From Pseudocitrobacter vendiensis (GTDB lineage Bacteria; Pseudomonadota; Gammaproteobacteria; Enterobacterales; Enterobacteriaceae), in assembly GCF_943590815.1 (NCBI RefSeq), contig NZ_CALSBS010000006.1, positions 167,148 to 231,147 on the forward strand: a stretch of DNA of 64,000 bases, written 5' to 3'. The notes below the pieces were generated by a model that had not been told where the DNA came from, searched no databases, and saw only the letters and a program-made list of their open reading frames with translations. Positions 28,444 through 37,790 of the stretch are shown here, in pieces. Every line of letters starts with the position of its first letter. Position 1 is the first letter of the stretch. The position numbers were made by a program, and so were the translations under genes.

Positions 28444-29707
28444 AAACCGCGCCTGCGCACAGTGCCAGAATGCGGATGAGATACATGGGTACGGAGAACA
28501 CCCAAAATTCCGGAAGTTTGTATTTCCCCATCCCGAGTATCATGGCCGGCATTCCGTCAATCGGCATATAGCCGCCGTTCCAGCCGGAAATGACAACCGC
28601 AATGGCCGCAGCTGTGGGGTTGAGCCCAAGACTGGTGCAGGCGGCTATAGCGATAGGGGCAAAAATATAAACTGACCCCATATTCGACCCGGTGAATGTG
28701 GCGCAGGTACTGGTCAGCAACGCAAAGGCGACGATAAAGACGAACGGTGAGACGCCCGAACCCAGTACACCTGCCACGGCATCGCCAACCATTGCCGTGA
28801 AACCGGTGCCCGCCAGTGCGTCAGCCACGCCAATTACCCCCGCCATCATCAGAATGACGGGAGCGCCCATATGATCGCGTACCTCTTTAAAATCCAACAC
28901 GTCAATCATCAGGACGAACGCACCAGCAAGCCCCGGTATAACAAATGCAATGTTTCCCAGCATATTCATCAGCATCATGCCGATAACGCTGACACCAAAT
29001 GCGGCGATGGTGCAATATTCTTTCCATGCGGGAAGCGCGTTGAACGTTTCTTCGCGGGCGGCAAGGGCGTCATCGGAGGCATCGGCAATCGGATGATCCG
29101 GAAGAAAGCGATAAGCAATCAGACTCCATGCAAGAAAGGCCGCCGACATGACCAGGTTTACCAATGCAAAGCGCCCCATCGAAATCTCCTGATGAAAACC
29201 GGCTGTTTCAAGAACGGTCGCAGTTACACCAAAAAGAAGTGCGAGGTTAATCGGAAGGAGCGGATGGTTAGTGGCAAAACCCAGTGGCATCATCAACTTT
29301 GATGTTGGCAGTTTTTTGCTATATGGAATGGTCGAGACCAGGGATAGGATCAGCACGTAATAGCCAGTCGCCCCCGTGCCCGCGAGGCTTGCCCCCAACA
29401 TGACGATAATCAGCAGAAGTGCATAGCTACGATAACTCCCTTTGTTAACCAGACTTATCATGGCCGATTTAACGTTATTGATAAGTCTGGTTTTTTGTAA
29501 GGCGGCCATCACCACCATAAATCCCGCAATCATAATCACGCTGGGGTTTACGAATCCGGCAAAGGCTTGTTGAACGGTAGACAGACCCGAGACAACCAGT
29601 AATAAACACGCAAGCAGCGGGGGCGCGCCGAAAGGCATTTTGTCTGACATGATCAATACGATCATCAGAACCAGTATCCCTAGCGCCAACATCATTTCCA
29701 TTGTCAT
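28427..29707 (-). CDS. SLC13/CitT-type carboxylate transporter
   Basis: 426 residues from ATG 29707 (AGGAGAG upstream); the longer frame to 29908 overlaps the preceding gene and is rejected. About 11-12 hydrophobic segments and duplicated halves with conserved TGATGYYVLI-like and TFTGSNMGSV hairpin motifs suggest a divalent-anion symporter of the DASS/ion-transporter superfamily. It is the distal gene of the minus-strand carbohydrate-acid operon and likely imports its acidic substrate. The substrate cannot be read from sequence. Confidence 0.75.
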   Translation of the reverse strand: MTMEMMLALGILVLMIVLIMSDKMPFGAPPLLACLLLVVSGLSTVQQAFAGFVNPSVIMIAGFMVVMAALQKTRLINNVKSAMISLVNKGSYRSYALLLIIVMLGASLAGTGATGYYVLILSLVSTIPYSKKLPTSKLMMPLGFATNHPLLPINLALLFGVTATVLETAGFHQEISMGRFALVNLVMSAAFLAWSLIAYRFLPDHPIADASDDALAAREETFNALPAWKEYCTIAAFGVSVIGMMLMNMLGNIAFVIPGLAGAFVLMIDVLDFKEVRDHMGAPVILMMAGVIGVADALAGTGFTAMVGDAVAGVLGSGVSPFVFIVAFALLTSTCATFTGSNMGSVYIFAPIAIAACTSLGLNPTAAAIAVVISGWNGGYMPIDGMPAMILGMGKYKLPEFWVFSVPMYLIRILALCAGAVFIFPM

Positions 29708-29720
29708 TTTTTCTCTCCTG

Positions 29721-30191
29721 TTAGGCTTCCAGCATGTCGCGTGGCACCTTAAAGACCGCTTTGCGTACTGATATGGTCGTTCCAATCGCGCACAGTGCCT
29801 GATGAGGTTCTTCAGGCATAAAGACGGCGAAATCACCGGCGTGTAGAGTAATGGCGACGTTGTTTTCAGGGGCTGAGGCGATAAACAGATCAGGCTTACG
29901 TTCTTCATCGCTTTCGCGAGCTACGGGCCGCGTTCCCGCATTAATGCCCTCACACCCGGTAATTACCACCTGAATATCGGCCCACAGATGGTGATACTCC
30001 GTATGCCGGAGATCGGCGGGCTGCGTGTCTGAAATGCCCAGCGTACAGAACCACCGACATCCTTCAGGTTGCCAGCGACCATCCTCCCTGGCGGAGAGTT
30101 CCAACAGTGAACATTCCGGGCGCAGCAGAATATTTTTTACCCCGGCGGGAAGCCCTGCCTGCGAGAGATGATTGAGATTGCCAATAATCAT
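29721..30191 (-). CDS. YhcH/YjgK/YiaL family cupin-like protein
   Basis: 156 residues from ATG 30191; the start overlaps the end of the neuraminidase gene by 4 bp. DUF386 family: EYHHLWADIQVVITGCEGI, DFAVFMPEEPHQA and a final KAVFKV motif carry the metal-binding His/Glu set. Family members bind sugars or act as anomerases in sialic acid and related operons (YhcH beside nan genes). Supports a role in acid-sugar use. Confidence 0.87.
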   Translation of the reverse strand: MIIGNLNHLSQAGLPAGVKNILLRPECSLLELSAREDGRWQPEGCRWFCTLGISDTQPADLRHTEYHHLWADIQVVITGCEGINAGTRPVARESDEERKPDLFIASAPENNVAITLHAGDFAVFMPEEPHQALCAIGTTISVRKAVFKVPRDMLEA

Positions 30192-31357
30192 GATGCCTGC
30201 CCCTTGATCCACTCAGGGGAGATATGCACGTACTTAATGGCCTGTCGCCACCAGGTGTAGGCGATATGCAGAGAACCGTCCGGGCTTTGCTTGATGCTGG
30301 GATAGGAGAACTCGCGGTTTAGCTTTTCCAGCGAATTGTTGGTCATACAGTAGCCGTCACCTTCATCGAGATTGCGCCGCCACGGCCAGCTTTTCCCGCC
30401 ATCGGCAGAAATCGCGACTGTCATGGGCGCGCGCGGGGCTCCCCAGAATGCGGAACGCCCGGTAATTGTCGGCTCTTTGCGGCTGCTGTCGCCGTCGTCG
30501 ATTTCGTCATACAGCGACGCGCGACGTTCTACAGCGCCCGCCGCGCTCATTGCGTTGTACACCAGCGCGAGTTCACCACTGGCAAGCGTCGTCACCTGAA
30601 TAGACGAATTGTTGTTAGGCAGATCAGTTGCATTCGGCTCCGACCAGCTCTCGCCATGGTCTACAGAATGGCTGATATAGATGTTATCCGCCCAACGGCT
30701 GCGGAAGAGCGCAACCAGCGTACCGTCATGCAGCGGCGTAATATTCATATGAACGCAGCCGAGGCTTTGTGGTACCTCGACATCGCGCCAGGAGTGACCG
30801 CCGTCAGCGGAAATTTTTACCGCGCTGATATCATCATTGCCGACCCATTTTTCGCCGGGTTGAGTTCGGCAATAAAAGACGGGCAGCAGCCAGTTTCCAT
30901 TATCAAGGACCGTGACTGGCTGGCGAATAAACGTGCCGGGCTTGTCGAGCAGAGTGGCGATCTCGCCCCAGGTTTGCCCGAGGTCGTGAGACTGACGATA
31001 GCGGACGATGGCGGTATCCTGATTTCCAGAGAGCTGTGCCGTCCACAGCAGCCACAGCACGTTATCCGGCGCAAAAAACAGAACGGGGTTCTGCTCTGAA
31101 CGCGTATCATCATGGGAAAGTTTGACCGCATCGCTCCACTGTGTTCCGCCAGCGGGCAGCCGCGATCCCCAGACGGAAATATCGGCAATACCTTCCTGCG
31201 TCCCTCCAAACCAGACGCACATTAACGCGCCATCTGGCAATGGCAGAATATTTGCCGCGTGGTTTTGCGGGCAGCATGAGGGCAGCATGGCGGTAAGCAC
31301 ATGCGAATCGTTTTCGGATGGACGGATGATGCCGTCACGGATAAGGGCTACAGACAT
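30188..31357 (-). CDS. Predicted neuraminidase (BNR-repeat, COG4692 type), cytoplasmic
   Basis: 389 residues, six-bladed sialidase-like propeller. Four Asp-box motifs are visible: SHDLGQTW, SADGGHSW, SVDHGESW and SADGGKSW. There is no signal peptide, so it would act in the cytoplasm on an imported glycoside or sugar acid, unlike secreted GH33 sialidases. No clear N-terminal RIP motif is seen, so true sialidase activity is doubtful. Translationally coupled to the YhcH gene. Confidence 0.82.
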   Translation of the reverse strand: MSVALIRDGIIRPSENDSHVLTAMLPSCCPQNHAANILPLPDGALMCVWFGGTQEGIADISVWGSRLPAGGTQWSDAVKLSHDDTRSEQNPVLFFAPDNVLWLLWTAQLSGNQDTAIVRYRQSHDLGQTWGEIATLLDKPGTFIRQPVTVLDNGNWLLPVFYCRTQPGEKWVGNDDISAVKISADGGHSWRDVEVPQSLGCVHMNITPLHDGTLVALFRSRWADNIYISHSVDHGESWSEPNATDLPNNNSSIQVTTLASGELALVYNAMSAAGAVERRASLYDEIDDGDSSRKEPTITGRSAFWGAPRAPMTVAISADGGKSWPWRRNLDEGDGYCMTNNSLEKLNREFSYPSIKQSPDGSLHIAYTWWRQAIKYVHISPEWIKGQAS

Positions 31358-31407
31358 AGTTAGACTCCATCTTAAAGTCGGTAATAGATTGATTAATGCG
31401 AGTGCGA

Positions 31408-32151
31408 TTAATGAGTTTCGATCGATGTCGGAACTTTTTTATTTTTTCTTTCACGGAAAATATTGAGTATTTCTACGCTTAATGAGAAAAATATCGCGAA
31501 GTAGAGATACTCTTTGGCAATGTGAATATTGAGACTGTCGGCAATCAGTAATACGCCGACAAACAATAAAAAGGTTAACGCCAGTATTTTTATTGACGGC
31601 GTGGCGTTAACGAAATCACCGATGGGTTTCGCCGCAAACATCATGATGCCGACGGCAATCATGACAGCGGTAATCATAATAAATATATGCTGAGAAAGAC
31701 CGACGGCGGTGATTACTGAATCCAGGCTAAACACAATATCGAGCAGCATGATCTGCACAATGGCGCCGCAGAGTGACAGCTGCCGCGACCCGCTACCATG
31801 CGCGTCTTCCGGAGCAGGTGACAGCTCTTCGTGTATCTCCTGTATCGCTTTATAAATCAGGAATATTCCGCCGCCGAGAAGAATCAACGTGCGAAACGAA
31901 ATCCTCAGTGCCAGTACGGTAAAAAGTGGTTGGGTAATATGTGAAAGCCAGGCAATGGATATCAGTAATAATATCCTCATGATCATTGCGCAGCTTAACC
32001 CCGGTTTACGCGCCATGTTTTGCTGCAATAATGGAAGTTTTGCCACCACCAGTGAAAGAAAAATAATATTATCCACCCCGAGAATAATTTCCAGAAAGGT
32101 GAGGGTAAGTAATGTGAGCCAAATATCTGGCTGCAATAACCACAGGAGCAT
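31408..32151 (-). CDS. TerC/YgdQ-family membrane protein
   Basis: 247 residues with about seven hydrophobic segments. TerC signatures are both present: LEIILGVDNIIFLSLV (residues 21-36, acidic D in the membrane) and LDIVFSLDSVITAVG. Such proteins are linked to metal (Mn) export to secreted enzymes and to tellurite resistance. Sitting between an aldolase and a neuraminidase gene in the same operon is unusual. AAAGGA lies ahead of the start. Confidence 0.85.
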   Translation of the reverse strand: MLLWLLQPDIWLTLLTLTFLEIILGVDNIIFLSLVVAKLPLLQQNMARKPGLSCAMIMRILLLISIAWLSHITQPLFTVLALRISFRTLILLGGGIFLIYKAIQEIHEELSPAPEDAHGSGSRQLSLCGAIVQIMLLDIVFSLDSVITAVGLSQHIFIMITAVMIAVGIMMFAAKPIGDFVNATPSIKILALTFLLFVGVLLIADSLNIHIAKEYLYFAIFFSLSVEILNIFRERKNKKVPTSIETH

Positions 32152-32222
32152 GTGTTAATCCTTTAGTCTCTTTAATCTAATCTTTATGGCAACAGGTTGG
32201 TGAGCTGGATAATATAATTATT

Positions 32223-33110
32223 TTATTTGATATTATAATTGCGAATAATTTGTTTAATCTCGCTGAGTTGTTCCGGCGTGAAATTAACCGCATAGCGGCT
32301 ATCACCAACCTCATGCCCCATTAGCTGCAATGCTTTTTTTACCGCTGCCGGAGAAAACGCGACGTTATAGAGATCGGTACGCAGGCCGGTCACACTTTCC
32401 TGTGCCTGATAAGATCCTTCAATATCTCCGGCCTGGAAGCGAGACCAGATGGCATTAATTTCCTGAGGCGCGACGTTGGCGAGCCCGGAAATACAGGCTG
32501 TGCAACCCGAGACAAACCCTTTATGGATCAGCGAATCCGGGCCGTTGAGCACATTAAAGCCGTCAATGTCGCGCACCGCATCGAGAAAGCCCTTCAGGCT
32601 TTCATTGCTTCCGGCACTGTCTTTAATTCCAATGATATTGGGATGTGATGCCAGAACGCGCGCGGTTTCCGGCTGAATCGTATTGCCGGTGCGGGCCGGG
32701 ATGTTATAGAGGAACATCGGAATGCTCAGCGCGTCGGCAACCGCGGTGTAATGCGCAATCAGTTCTTCTTGCTTCAGTGGCACGAAGTAGGGGATAATAA
32801 CTGATACCGCATCAACGCCCATTTTTTCAATCTGCTGGCCTAAACGAATCGTTTCGCGCGTCGAGATCTCACCAATGTGCGCCACAACGGGGGCACGGCC
32901 AGCCACTTCATCAACGCAGGTTTGTGTAACACAGCGCTTTTCATGCTCGTTCAGCACAAAAAATTCGCCGTTGGTACCACCGCAAAAAATCGCATTACCT
33001 GCTGCTAACTGGCGATTAATTTGCACTTTTAACGCAGGGAGATTCAGGTCGCCCGTAGTGGTAAATGGCGTAACGATGGCGGTTAATACCCCTTCAATAG
33101 TTTTCGGCAT
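32223..33110 (-). CDS. DapA/NanA-family aldolase (2-keto-3-deoxy-acid type)
   Basis: 295 residues, TIM-barrel of the dihydrodipicolinate synthase superfamily. Schiff-base lysine in IIGIKDSAG, catalytic tyrosine in FLYNIPARTG, and carboxylate-binding GGTNGEFF are present. The superfamily splits or makes pyruvate adducts (N-acetylneuraminate, 2-keto-3-deoxy-gluconate, and others). Closest look is the YagE/YjhH group. In this operon it probably cleaves a 2-keto-3-deoxy acid to pyruvate and an aldehyde. 3 bp behind the dehydrogenase gene. Confidence 0.87.
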   Translation of the reverse strand: MPKTIEGVLTAIVTPFTTTGDLNLPALKVQINRQLAAGNAIFCGGTNGEFFVLNEHEKRCVTQTCVDEVAGRAPVVAHIGEISTRETIRLGQQIEKMGVDAVSVIIPYFVPLKQEELIAHYTAVADALSIPMFLYNIPARTGNTIQPETARVLASHPNIIGIKDSAGSNESLKGFLDAVRDIDGFNVLNGPDSLIHKGFVSGCTACISGLANVAPQEINAIWSRFQAGDIEGSYQAQESVTGLRTDLYNVAFSPAAVKKALQLMGHEVGDSRYAVNFTPEQLSEIKQIIRNYNIK

Positions 33111-33113
33111 GAT

Positions 33114-34271
33114 TTACTCCTTAATTGGATGTTGCGGAAACAGCGTTTGGTAAATGGCCTGCACGGCATGCTGATCAAGTTGACACGGCGCATTGTTCAT
33201 CAGGCGCTTCACGCTCAGCGCCGCCTCGCTAAGAGATGCGATATTTTCGGGCGGAACGCCAAGGTCGGCGAGATTGTTGGGCAGCTTGAGTTGATTGAAT
33301 AATGCCTGTAGCCAGGCCACCAGAGCGTGAGATTTCTCTTCCGCACTCAGGGAGATATCCGCATCGGGAATGCAGTCCCAGACCCGGGCAAATTTCTCGA
33401 CCGCCCAGGGGCGCACCACTGCCATGCACGGTGCCAGCAAGATGGCATTTGCCACGCCGTGCGGCAGGTGATACTTCCCGCCTAACGGATAGGAGAGCGC
33501 ATGAACCAGGTGCGTGCCTGCATGGGTAATGGCAACGCCGCCATAGTAGGACGCCCACAGCATTTCGAGCTTGGCGCGCAGATCGTGAGGATTGTTCACG
33601 GCGGATTGAATATGCCGGAAAAGCTTATTCAACCCGGTCAGGGCGGCGTTATCGCTTATTGGATTTGCCACGGTGGCGGTAAAACACTCCAGTAAGTGAC
33701 AAAGTGCATCAATGCCCGTGGATGCCGCGATATGTGCAGGCATGCTGGTGGTCAGCTCCGGGAAAAGGGCGACATAGTCCGGTAGCAGTACGGGGGAAAT
33801 GATGCCCACCTTGGTGCTCTGCTCCGGAATGGCCAGAATTGCGTTAGGTGTCGCTTCCGAGCCGGTTCCAGCGGTTGTAGGAATCAACCATGATTGCACC
33901 CGCTGCGTGGGTTTTTCACCGGCAAGCAGCGCATCCAGTTCTGGTGAATTGGGATGACAAAGCACCGATAGCAGTTTCGCCACATCCAGCACGCTGCCGC
34001 CACCGATACCGACCACCGCATCAAAAGACGTATTGCCGAGAGCGGCCATTTGCTGGTGAACATCATGGTGTGTGGGCTCTGCGGGAACATTATCGATAAC
34101 GCTAACCTGCGGGCAGTGCTTTTCCAGTAAGGCGCGGATCTGCTGCACGCCGTCGAGCTGCGCAATATTCCGGTCTGTGACCAGCAGCAGTTTCCTGATG
34201 CCGGGTAAGAGCGACGTCAGAGAAGGGATTGCGCCTGCGCCGCTCAGTATCGTGCTATTGATGGTTACCAC
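33114..34271 (-). CDS. Iron-containing alcohol dehydrogenase
   Basis: 385 residues, group III alcohol dehydrogenase fold: NAD loop GIGGGSVLDVAKL, GTGSEAT, and iron ligands in GIDALCHLLECF and HALSYPLGGKYHLPHG. Family enzymes reduce or oxidise short aldehydes/alcohols or hydroxy acids (lactaldehyde, 4-hydroxybutyrate). First gene of the minus-strand operon; partner of the aldolase, perhaps reducing the released aldehyde or oxidising a hydroxy-acid entry substrate. Confidence 0.9.
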   Translation of the reverse strand: MVTINSTILSGAGAIPSLTSLLPGIRKLLLVTDRNIAQLDGVQQIRALLEKHCPQVSVIDNVPAEPTHHDVHQQMAALGNTSFDAVVGIGGGSVLDVAKLLSVLCHPNSPELDALLAGEKPTQRVQSWLIPTTAGTGSEATPNAILAIPEQSTKVGIISPVLLPDYVALFPELTTSMPAHIAASTGIDALCHLLECFTATVANPISDNAALTGLNKLFRHIQSAVNNPHDLRAKLEMLWASYYGGVAITHAGTHLVHALSYPLGGKYHLPHGVANAILLAPCMAVVRPWAVEKFARVWDCIPDADISLSAEEKSHALVAWLQALFNQLKLPNNLADLGVPPENIASLSEAALSVKRLMNNAPCQLDQHAVQAIYQTLFPQHPIKE

Positions 34272-34288
34272 TTATTACCTCGCTTTTG

Positions 34289-34304
34289 TGATTGAATTCA
34301 ATCA
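34289..34304. promoter_or_regulatory. Operator-like palindrome 1
   Basis: Perfect 16-bp palindrome TGATTGAATTCAATCA just upstream of the minus-strand operon start. Confidence 0.7.
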
Positions 34305-34394
34305 AACAGAAATCCGACATCTACGTACCATGGCCTAATTTTATAATTTATCCGGGTAGTTAATAACTTGAGCTTGCTCACATTTAATCAAATG

Positions 34395-34410
34395 TGATTG
34401 AATATAATCA
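34395..34410. promoter_or_regulatory. Operator-like palindrome 2
   Basis: TGATTGAATATAATCA, 14 of 16 bases identical to palindrome 1 and 106 bp from it, just ahead of the kinase gene. The pair brackets the divergent promoters; the DeoR-type regulator at 36655 is the likely reader. Confidence 0.7.
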
Positions 34411-34435
34411 ATCTCATCATAAACAACCCGGAGTG

Positions 34436-35674
34436 ATGATGGAAAAGGGAATCAGTGAACCGCGCATTCTCGTTGTGGCCGATGATTTCACAGGGGCTAA
34501 CGATGCAGGGGTGAGCCTGGCACTGGCGGGGCATAAGGTCGATGTGGCCTTTGAAACGCCTTATCGCGGTGATGCCAGCGCATGGGTGATTAATAGCGAC
34601 AGTCGGGCGATGAATCCTGAACAGGCAGCGAAAAAAATCACCACGCTGATGGGCAATATCCGCTTAGCGCAAAAAACACCGCTCATTATCAAGAAGATAG
34701 ACTCCACGCTGCGTGGCAATATCGGCGCTGAAATTGATGCGTTGATGAATGCCTGTGGTGTAAAAGGCGCAATTGTCGCTCCGGCATACCCATTGGCAGG
34801 GCGTACGACCGTTGGCGGAGAGTGTCGGGTGAATGGCGTTCTGTTAACAGAAACTGAGTTTGCCAGCGATCCGAAAACGCCGGTCAAGCATGATCGTGTG
34901 ACCGACATTATTCAGATGCAGACGGCTATACCGTGCTGTCCTGTCACGGTGTCTGACCTTGGTCATTTTGCCCGCGAACATCCCTGCATTGGCGTGGTGG
35001 ATGCGCAGACCGATAGCGACCTGGATCATATTGTTGAGGCAGTGATGCAGGCCGAACAACCGCTATTGCTGGTGGGTTCCGCTGGTATTTGTGATGCCAT
35101 TGCCCGGCGCTTGTCTGTCACCCCGCCACGTCGCGTGCTGGCCATTATGGGGTCAATGAGTGAAATCGCTCAACGGCAGATCGCCACACTTAACACGCAT
35201 CCCCGCACCACGCGCATTCACGTCGATGTGGACACTATTCTGGCGGGGGATATTCATCGCTATGAAACACGCATTGTGCAGGCGTTAAGCCAGGGAGAAC
35301 ACTGCCTTGTTCACACCTGTGCCGATTCAGTGGCGAGACACAACATCGACACGCTTTGCCAGCGCTGGCAACTGGATCGTGCTGCGCTTGGTGAAAAGAT
35401 TTGCCAGTGTCTCGGCGAACTCACCCGGCAAGTACTGCTTCGCACAACGCCGGATGCGCTTTATCTCTCGGGTGGCGATGTTGCAATGGCAACCGCCAGC
35501 GCGTTAGGCGCGAGCGGGTTTCGTATTACGGGAAACGTGGCGCAATGCGTTCCATACGGGCACTTTCTGGGCGGCGTCTGGTCCCGTCCGGTGATGACGA
35601 AAGCAGGTGGATTTGGCGATGAGACCACATTGCGTCAGGTTCTGAATTTTATCGAGGAGAGAATGAGTGAATAA
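34436..35674 (+). CDS. Four-carbon acid sugar kinase (DUF1537, DtnK/OtnK type)
   Basis: 412 residues from ATG 34436 (CCCGGAG upstream). N-terminal DUF1537 motif VVADDFTGANDAGVSLA binds the sugar acid; the C-terminal nucleotide domain has LYLSGGDVAMATA and PYGHFLGG. The characterised family phosphorylates D-threonate (DtnK), D-erythronate or 2-oxo-tetronate (OtnK) with ATP. The overlap with a pdxA2 gene matches the DtnK-PdxA2 pathway to dihydroxyacetone phosphate. Confidence 0.87.
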   Translation: MMEKGISEPRILVVADDFTGANDAGVSLALAGHKVDVAFETPYRGDASAWVINSDSRAMNPEQAAKKITTLMGNIRLAQKTPLIIKKIDSTLRGNIGAEIDALMNACGVKGAIVAPAYPLAGRTTVGGECRVNGVLLTETEFASDPKTPVKHDRVTDIIQMQTAIPCCPVTVSDLGHFAREHPCIGVVDAQTDSDLDHIVEAVMQAEQPLLLVGSAGICDAIARRLSVTPPRRVLAIMGSMSEIAQRQIATLNTHPRTTRIHVDVDTILAGDIHRYETRIVQALSQGEHCLVHTCADSVARHNIDTLCQRWQLDRAALGEKICQCLGELTRQVLLRTTPDALYLSGGDVAMATASALGASGFRITGNVAQCVPYGHFLGGVWSRPVMTKAGGFGDETTLRQVLNFIEERMSE

Positions 35675-36653
35675 TATTATTGCGGTAACGATGGGCGACC
35701 CGGCGGGTATTGGCCCGGAGATCATTATTAAATCCCTGACCGATGCCGGGCTTTCTGGTGCGCCGGTGGTTGTGGTAGGGTGCGTTCAGACGCTGCGGCG
35801 TATACTCGCCATGAATATTACCCCGCAGGCAGCGTTGCGTGTTATCGATAAAATCAGTGACGCAACGTTTAAGCCTGGTGTTATCAATGTGATTGACGAG
35901 CCCCTGGAAAACCCGGACGCATTGATGCCTGGCGTTGTGCAGGCTGCTGCGGGAGATTTAGCCTACCGCTGCATTAAGCGTGCCACGATGCTGGCGTTAG
36001 CGGGGGAAGTGAAAGCGATCGCGACTGCGCCATTGAATAAAGAAGCCCTGCATCTTGGTGGCCATAACTATCCGGGCCATACGGAATTACTGGCGCATCT
36101 GACGGGTAGCAAAGAGTTCGCGATGGTGCTCTATACCGATAAACTCAAGGTTATCCATATTTCGACCCATATCTCACTGCGTAGATTCCTGGATACACTG
36201 AACGGTGAAAGGGTGAAGACGGTTATTCGCGTTGCAAACCACTTCCTGAAACGCGTTGGCATTGAGCGTCCGCGTATTGCCGTGGCAGGTGTGAATCCTC
36301 ACGCCGGGGAACACGGTTTATTTGGCTCTGAGGAAATTGAGATTATCGCGCCCGCGATTGCAGCAATGAAGGCCGAAGGTATCGATGTTACCGGCCCGTG
36401 TCCGCCGGATACCGTATTTATGCAGTGCCACGACGGATTGTACGATATGGTGGTCGCGATGTACCACGATCAAGGGCATATCCCGCTGAAACTGCTGGGT
36501 TTTTATGATGGTGTCAATATCACCGCCGGGCTGCCCTTTATCCGAACTTCCGCTGACCACGGCACCGCGTTTGATATTGCCTGGACAGGAAAAGCCAAGT
36601 CTGAGAGCATGGCTGTCTCCATCCAGTTAGCAATGCAGATTTCGCGGGAATAA
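35667..36653 (+). CDS. pdxA2: 4-phospho-D-threonate/erythronate dehydrogenase PdxA2
   Basis: 328 residues from a GTG at 35667, overlapping the kinase gene by 8 bp (translational coupling). PdxA-family motifs: [13 protein letters not shown] at the N-terminus, [10 protein letters not shown], metal ligand [26 protein letters not shown] and the final [11 protein letters not shown]. Oxidises and decarboxylates 4-phosphothreonate-type acids. Because it is paired with DUF1537 rather than pyridoxine genes, it is PdxA2, not the B6 enzyme. Confidence 0.88.
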   Translation: MNNIIAVTMGDPAGIGPEIIIKSLTDAGLSGAPVVVVGCVQTLRRILAMNITPQAALRVIDKISDATFKPGVINVIDEPLENPDALMPGVVQAAAGDLAYRCIKRATMLALAGEVKAIATAPLNKEALHLGGHNYPGHTELLAHLTGSKEFAMVLYTDKLKVIHISTHISLRRFLDTLNGERVKTVIRVANHFLKRVGIERPRIAVAGVNPHAGEHGLFGSEEIEIIAPAIAAMKAEGIDVTGPCPPDTVFMQCHDGLYDMVVAMYHDQGHIPLKLLGFYDGVNITAGLPFIRTSADHGTAFDIAWTGKAKSESMAVSIQLAMQISRE

Positions 36654-36654
36654 A

Positions 36655-37416
36655 ATGAAGGGATATAACCGGTTAGAGCAGATAATGGATTACCTGAAGA
36701 GCCACAATCTGGTCACCGTTGATGAGCTGGTGGGGGTAACGGATGCATCACCGGCCACGATTCGTCGAGACCTGATTAAACTCGATGAGCAAGGTGTTAT
36801 CAGCCGCACCCACGGCGGTGTGACCCTGAACCGGTTTATTCCTGCCCAACCCACAACTCATGAGAAAATGCAGCGCAGCCTGGCAGAAAAACACGCCATT
36901 GCCACTGCTGCTGCGTCGATGGTTAAAGCGGGGGATTCTGTCGTCCTTGATGCCGGTACGACAATGATTGAACTGGCTCGGCAGATTACCCATTTACCGC
37001 TTCGCGTGATCACAAGCGACCTGCATATCGCGCTCTTTCTGGCGGAATTCAAACAGATTGAAGTGACCATTATTGGAGGGCGTATCGATGACTCCAGTCA
37101 GTCCTGCATTGGTGAACATGGCCGAAAATTGCTGCAAAATACCTGGCCGGACGTGGCATTTTTAAGCTGTAACGGCTGGGACCTGGAGAAAGGAATTACG
37201 GCACCCACAGAAGAGAAAGCTGCGCTAAAGCGCGACCTTATCGCGCATGCTTCTCGCAAAATTTTGTTGGCCGACAGTTCTAAATACGGTGCATGGTCAC
37301 TGTTTAATATCGCGCATCTTGATGAACTGACGGAGATTATTACGGATAATCAACTTGATGAGCAGGCGCGTAGCACGCTGCAAGCACTTCCAACCCGGTT
37401 AATCATTGCTGACTAA
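36655..37416 (+). CDS. DeoR-family transcriptional regulator
   Basis: 253 residues. N-terminal helix-turn-helix [20 protein letters not shown] (about 20-40) followed by RTHGGV and a phosphosugar-binding DeoRC domain ([26 protein letters not shown]). Starts 1 bp past pdxA2, so it is co-transcribed with the kinase operon and should respond to a phosphorylated intermediate. YgbI is a relative. Confidence 0.88.
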   Translation: MKGYNRLEQIMDYLKSHNLVTVDELVGVTDASPATIRRDLIKLDEQGVISRTHGGVTLNRFIPAQPTTHEKMQRSLAEKHAIATAAASMVKAGDSVVLDAGTTMIELARQITHLPLRVITSDLHIALFLAEFKQIEVTIIGGRIDDSSQSCIGEHGRKLLQNTWPDVAFLSCNGWDLEKGITAPTEEKAALKRDLIAHASRKILLADSSKYGAWSLFNIAHLDELTEIITDNQLDEQARSTLQALPTRLIIAD

Positions 37417-37429
37417 CCGGGGAGCTTTT

Positions 37430-37789
37430 CTAAGCCGCGGCATTGATCGTAAAATCGAAATGAATGGCCTGATAGGGGAATTGGGTACCATTTTCACCGC
37501 GGACTAATAATCCGCTGTTCAATAATGCCGTTACATCCGTGTGCACACCCTTAACATCTCGCCCGACGAGTGAAGCAATTTCACGAATGGTAAGTTCCTG
37601 GCGTCCGGCCATGGCTTGTAAAATTGTCATGCGGTTGGGGGACAGAACTTTGTGCATAACGGCCCAGGAAGGAAAAGAAATCACATCGCTTTTGCTATTT
37701 TGTTCACCTTTTGAGGCGGCGTGCATAGCAGACATAACGTCTTTCGAGAAGTCGTTCATGCTCTCGATCTTGATGGTTACGGTACGCAT
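37430..37789 (-). CDS. TumA-like antitoxin (HVO_A0114-family DNA-binding protein)
   Basis: 119 residues from ATG 37789. A C-terminal winged-helix (TIREIASLVGRDVKGVHTDVTALLNSGLL) and an upstream linker FPSWAVMHKVLSPNRMTILQ match the HVO_A0114-type regulators that partner TumE toxins. It would neutralise the toxin and repress the pair. The gene starts 2 bp after the toxin stop region and has the reverse order (toxin first). Family assignment is from memory of the motif layout. Confidence 0.72.
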   Translation of the reverse strand: MRTVTIKIESMNDFSKDVMSAMHAASKGEQNSKSDVISFPSWAVMHKVLSPNRMTILQAMAGRQELTIREIASLVGRDVKGVHTDVTALLNSGLLVRGENGTQFPYQAIHFDFTINAAA

Positions 37790-37790
37790 A

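Noticed and set aside
28427..29908. Longer 493-residue start for the SLC13 transporter
   Set aside because: The extra 67 residues overlap the YhcH gene, lack hydrophobic or family sequence, and a good ribosome site precedes the ATG at 29707.
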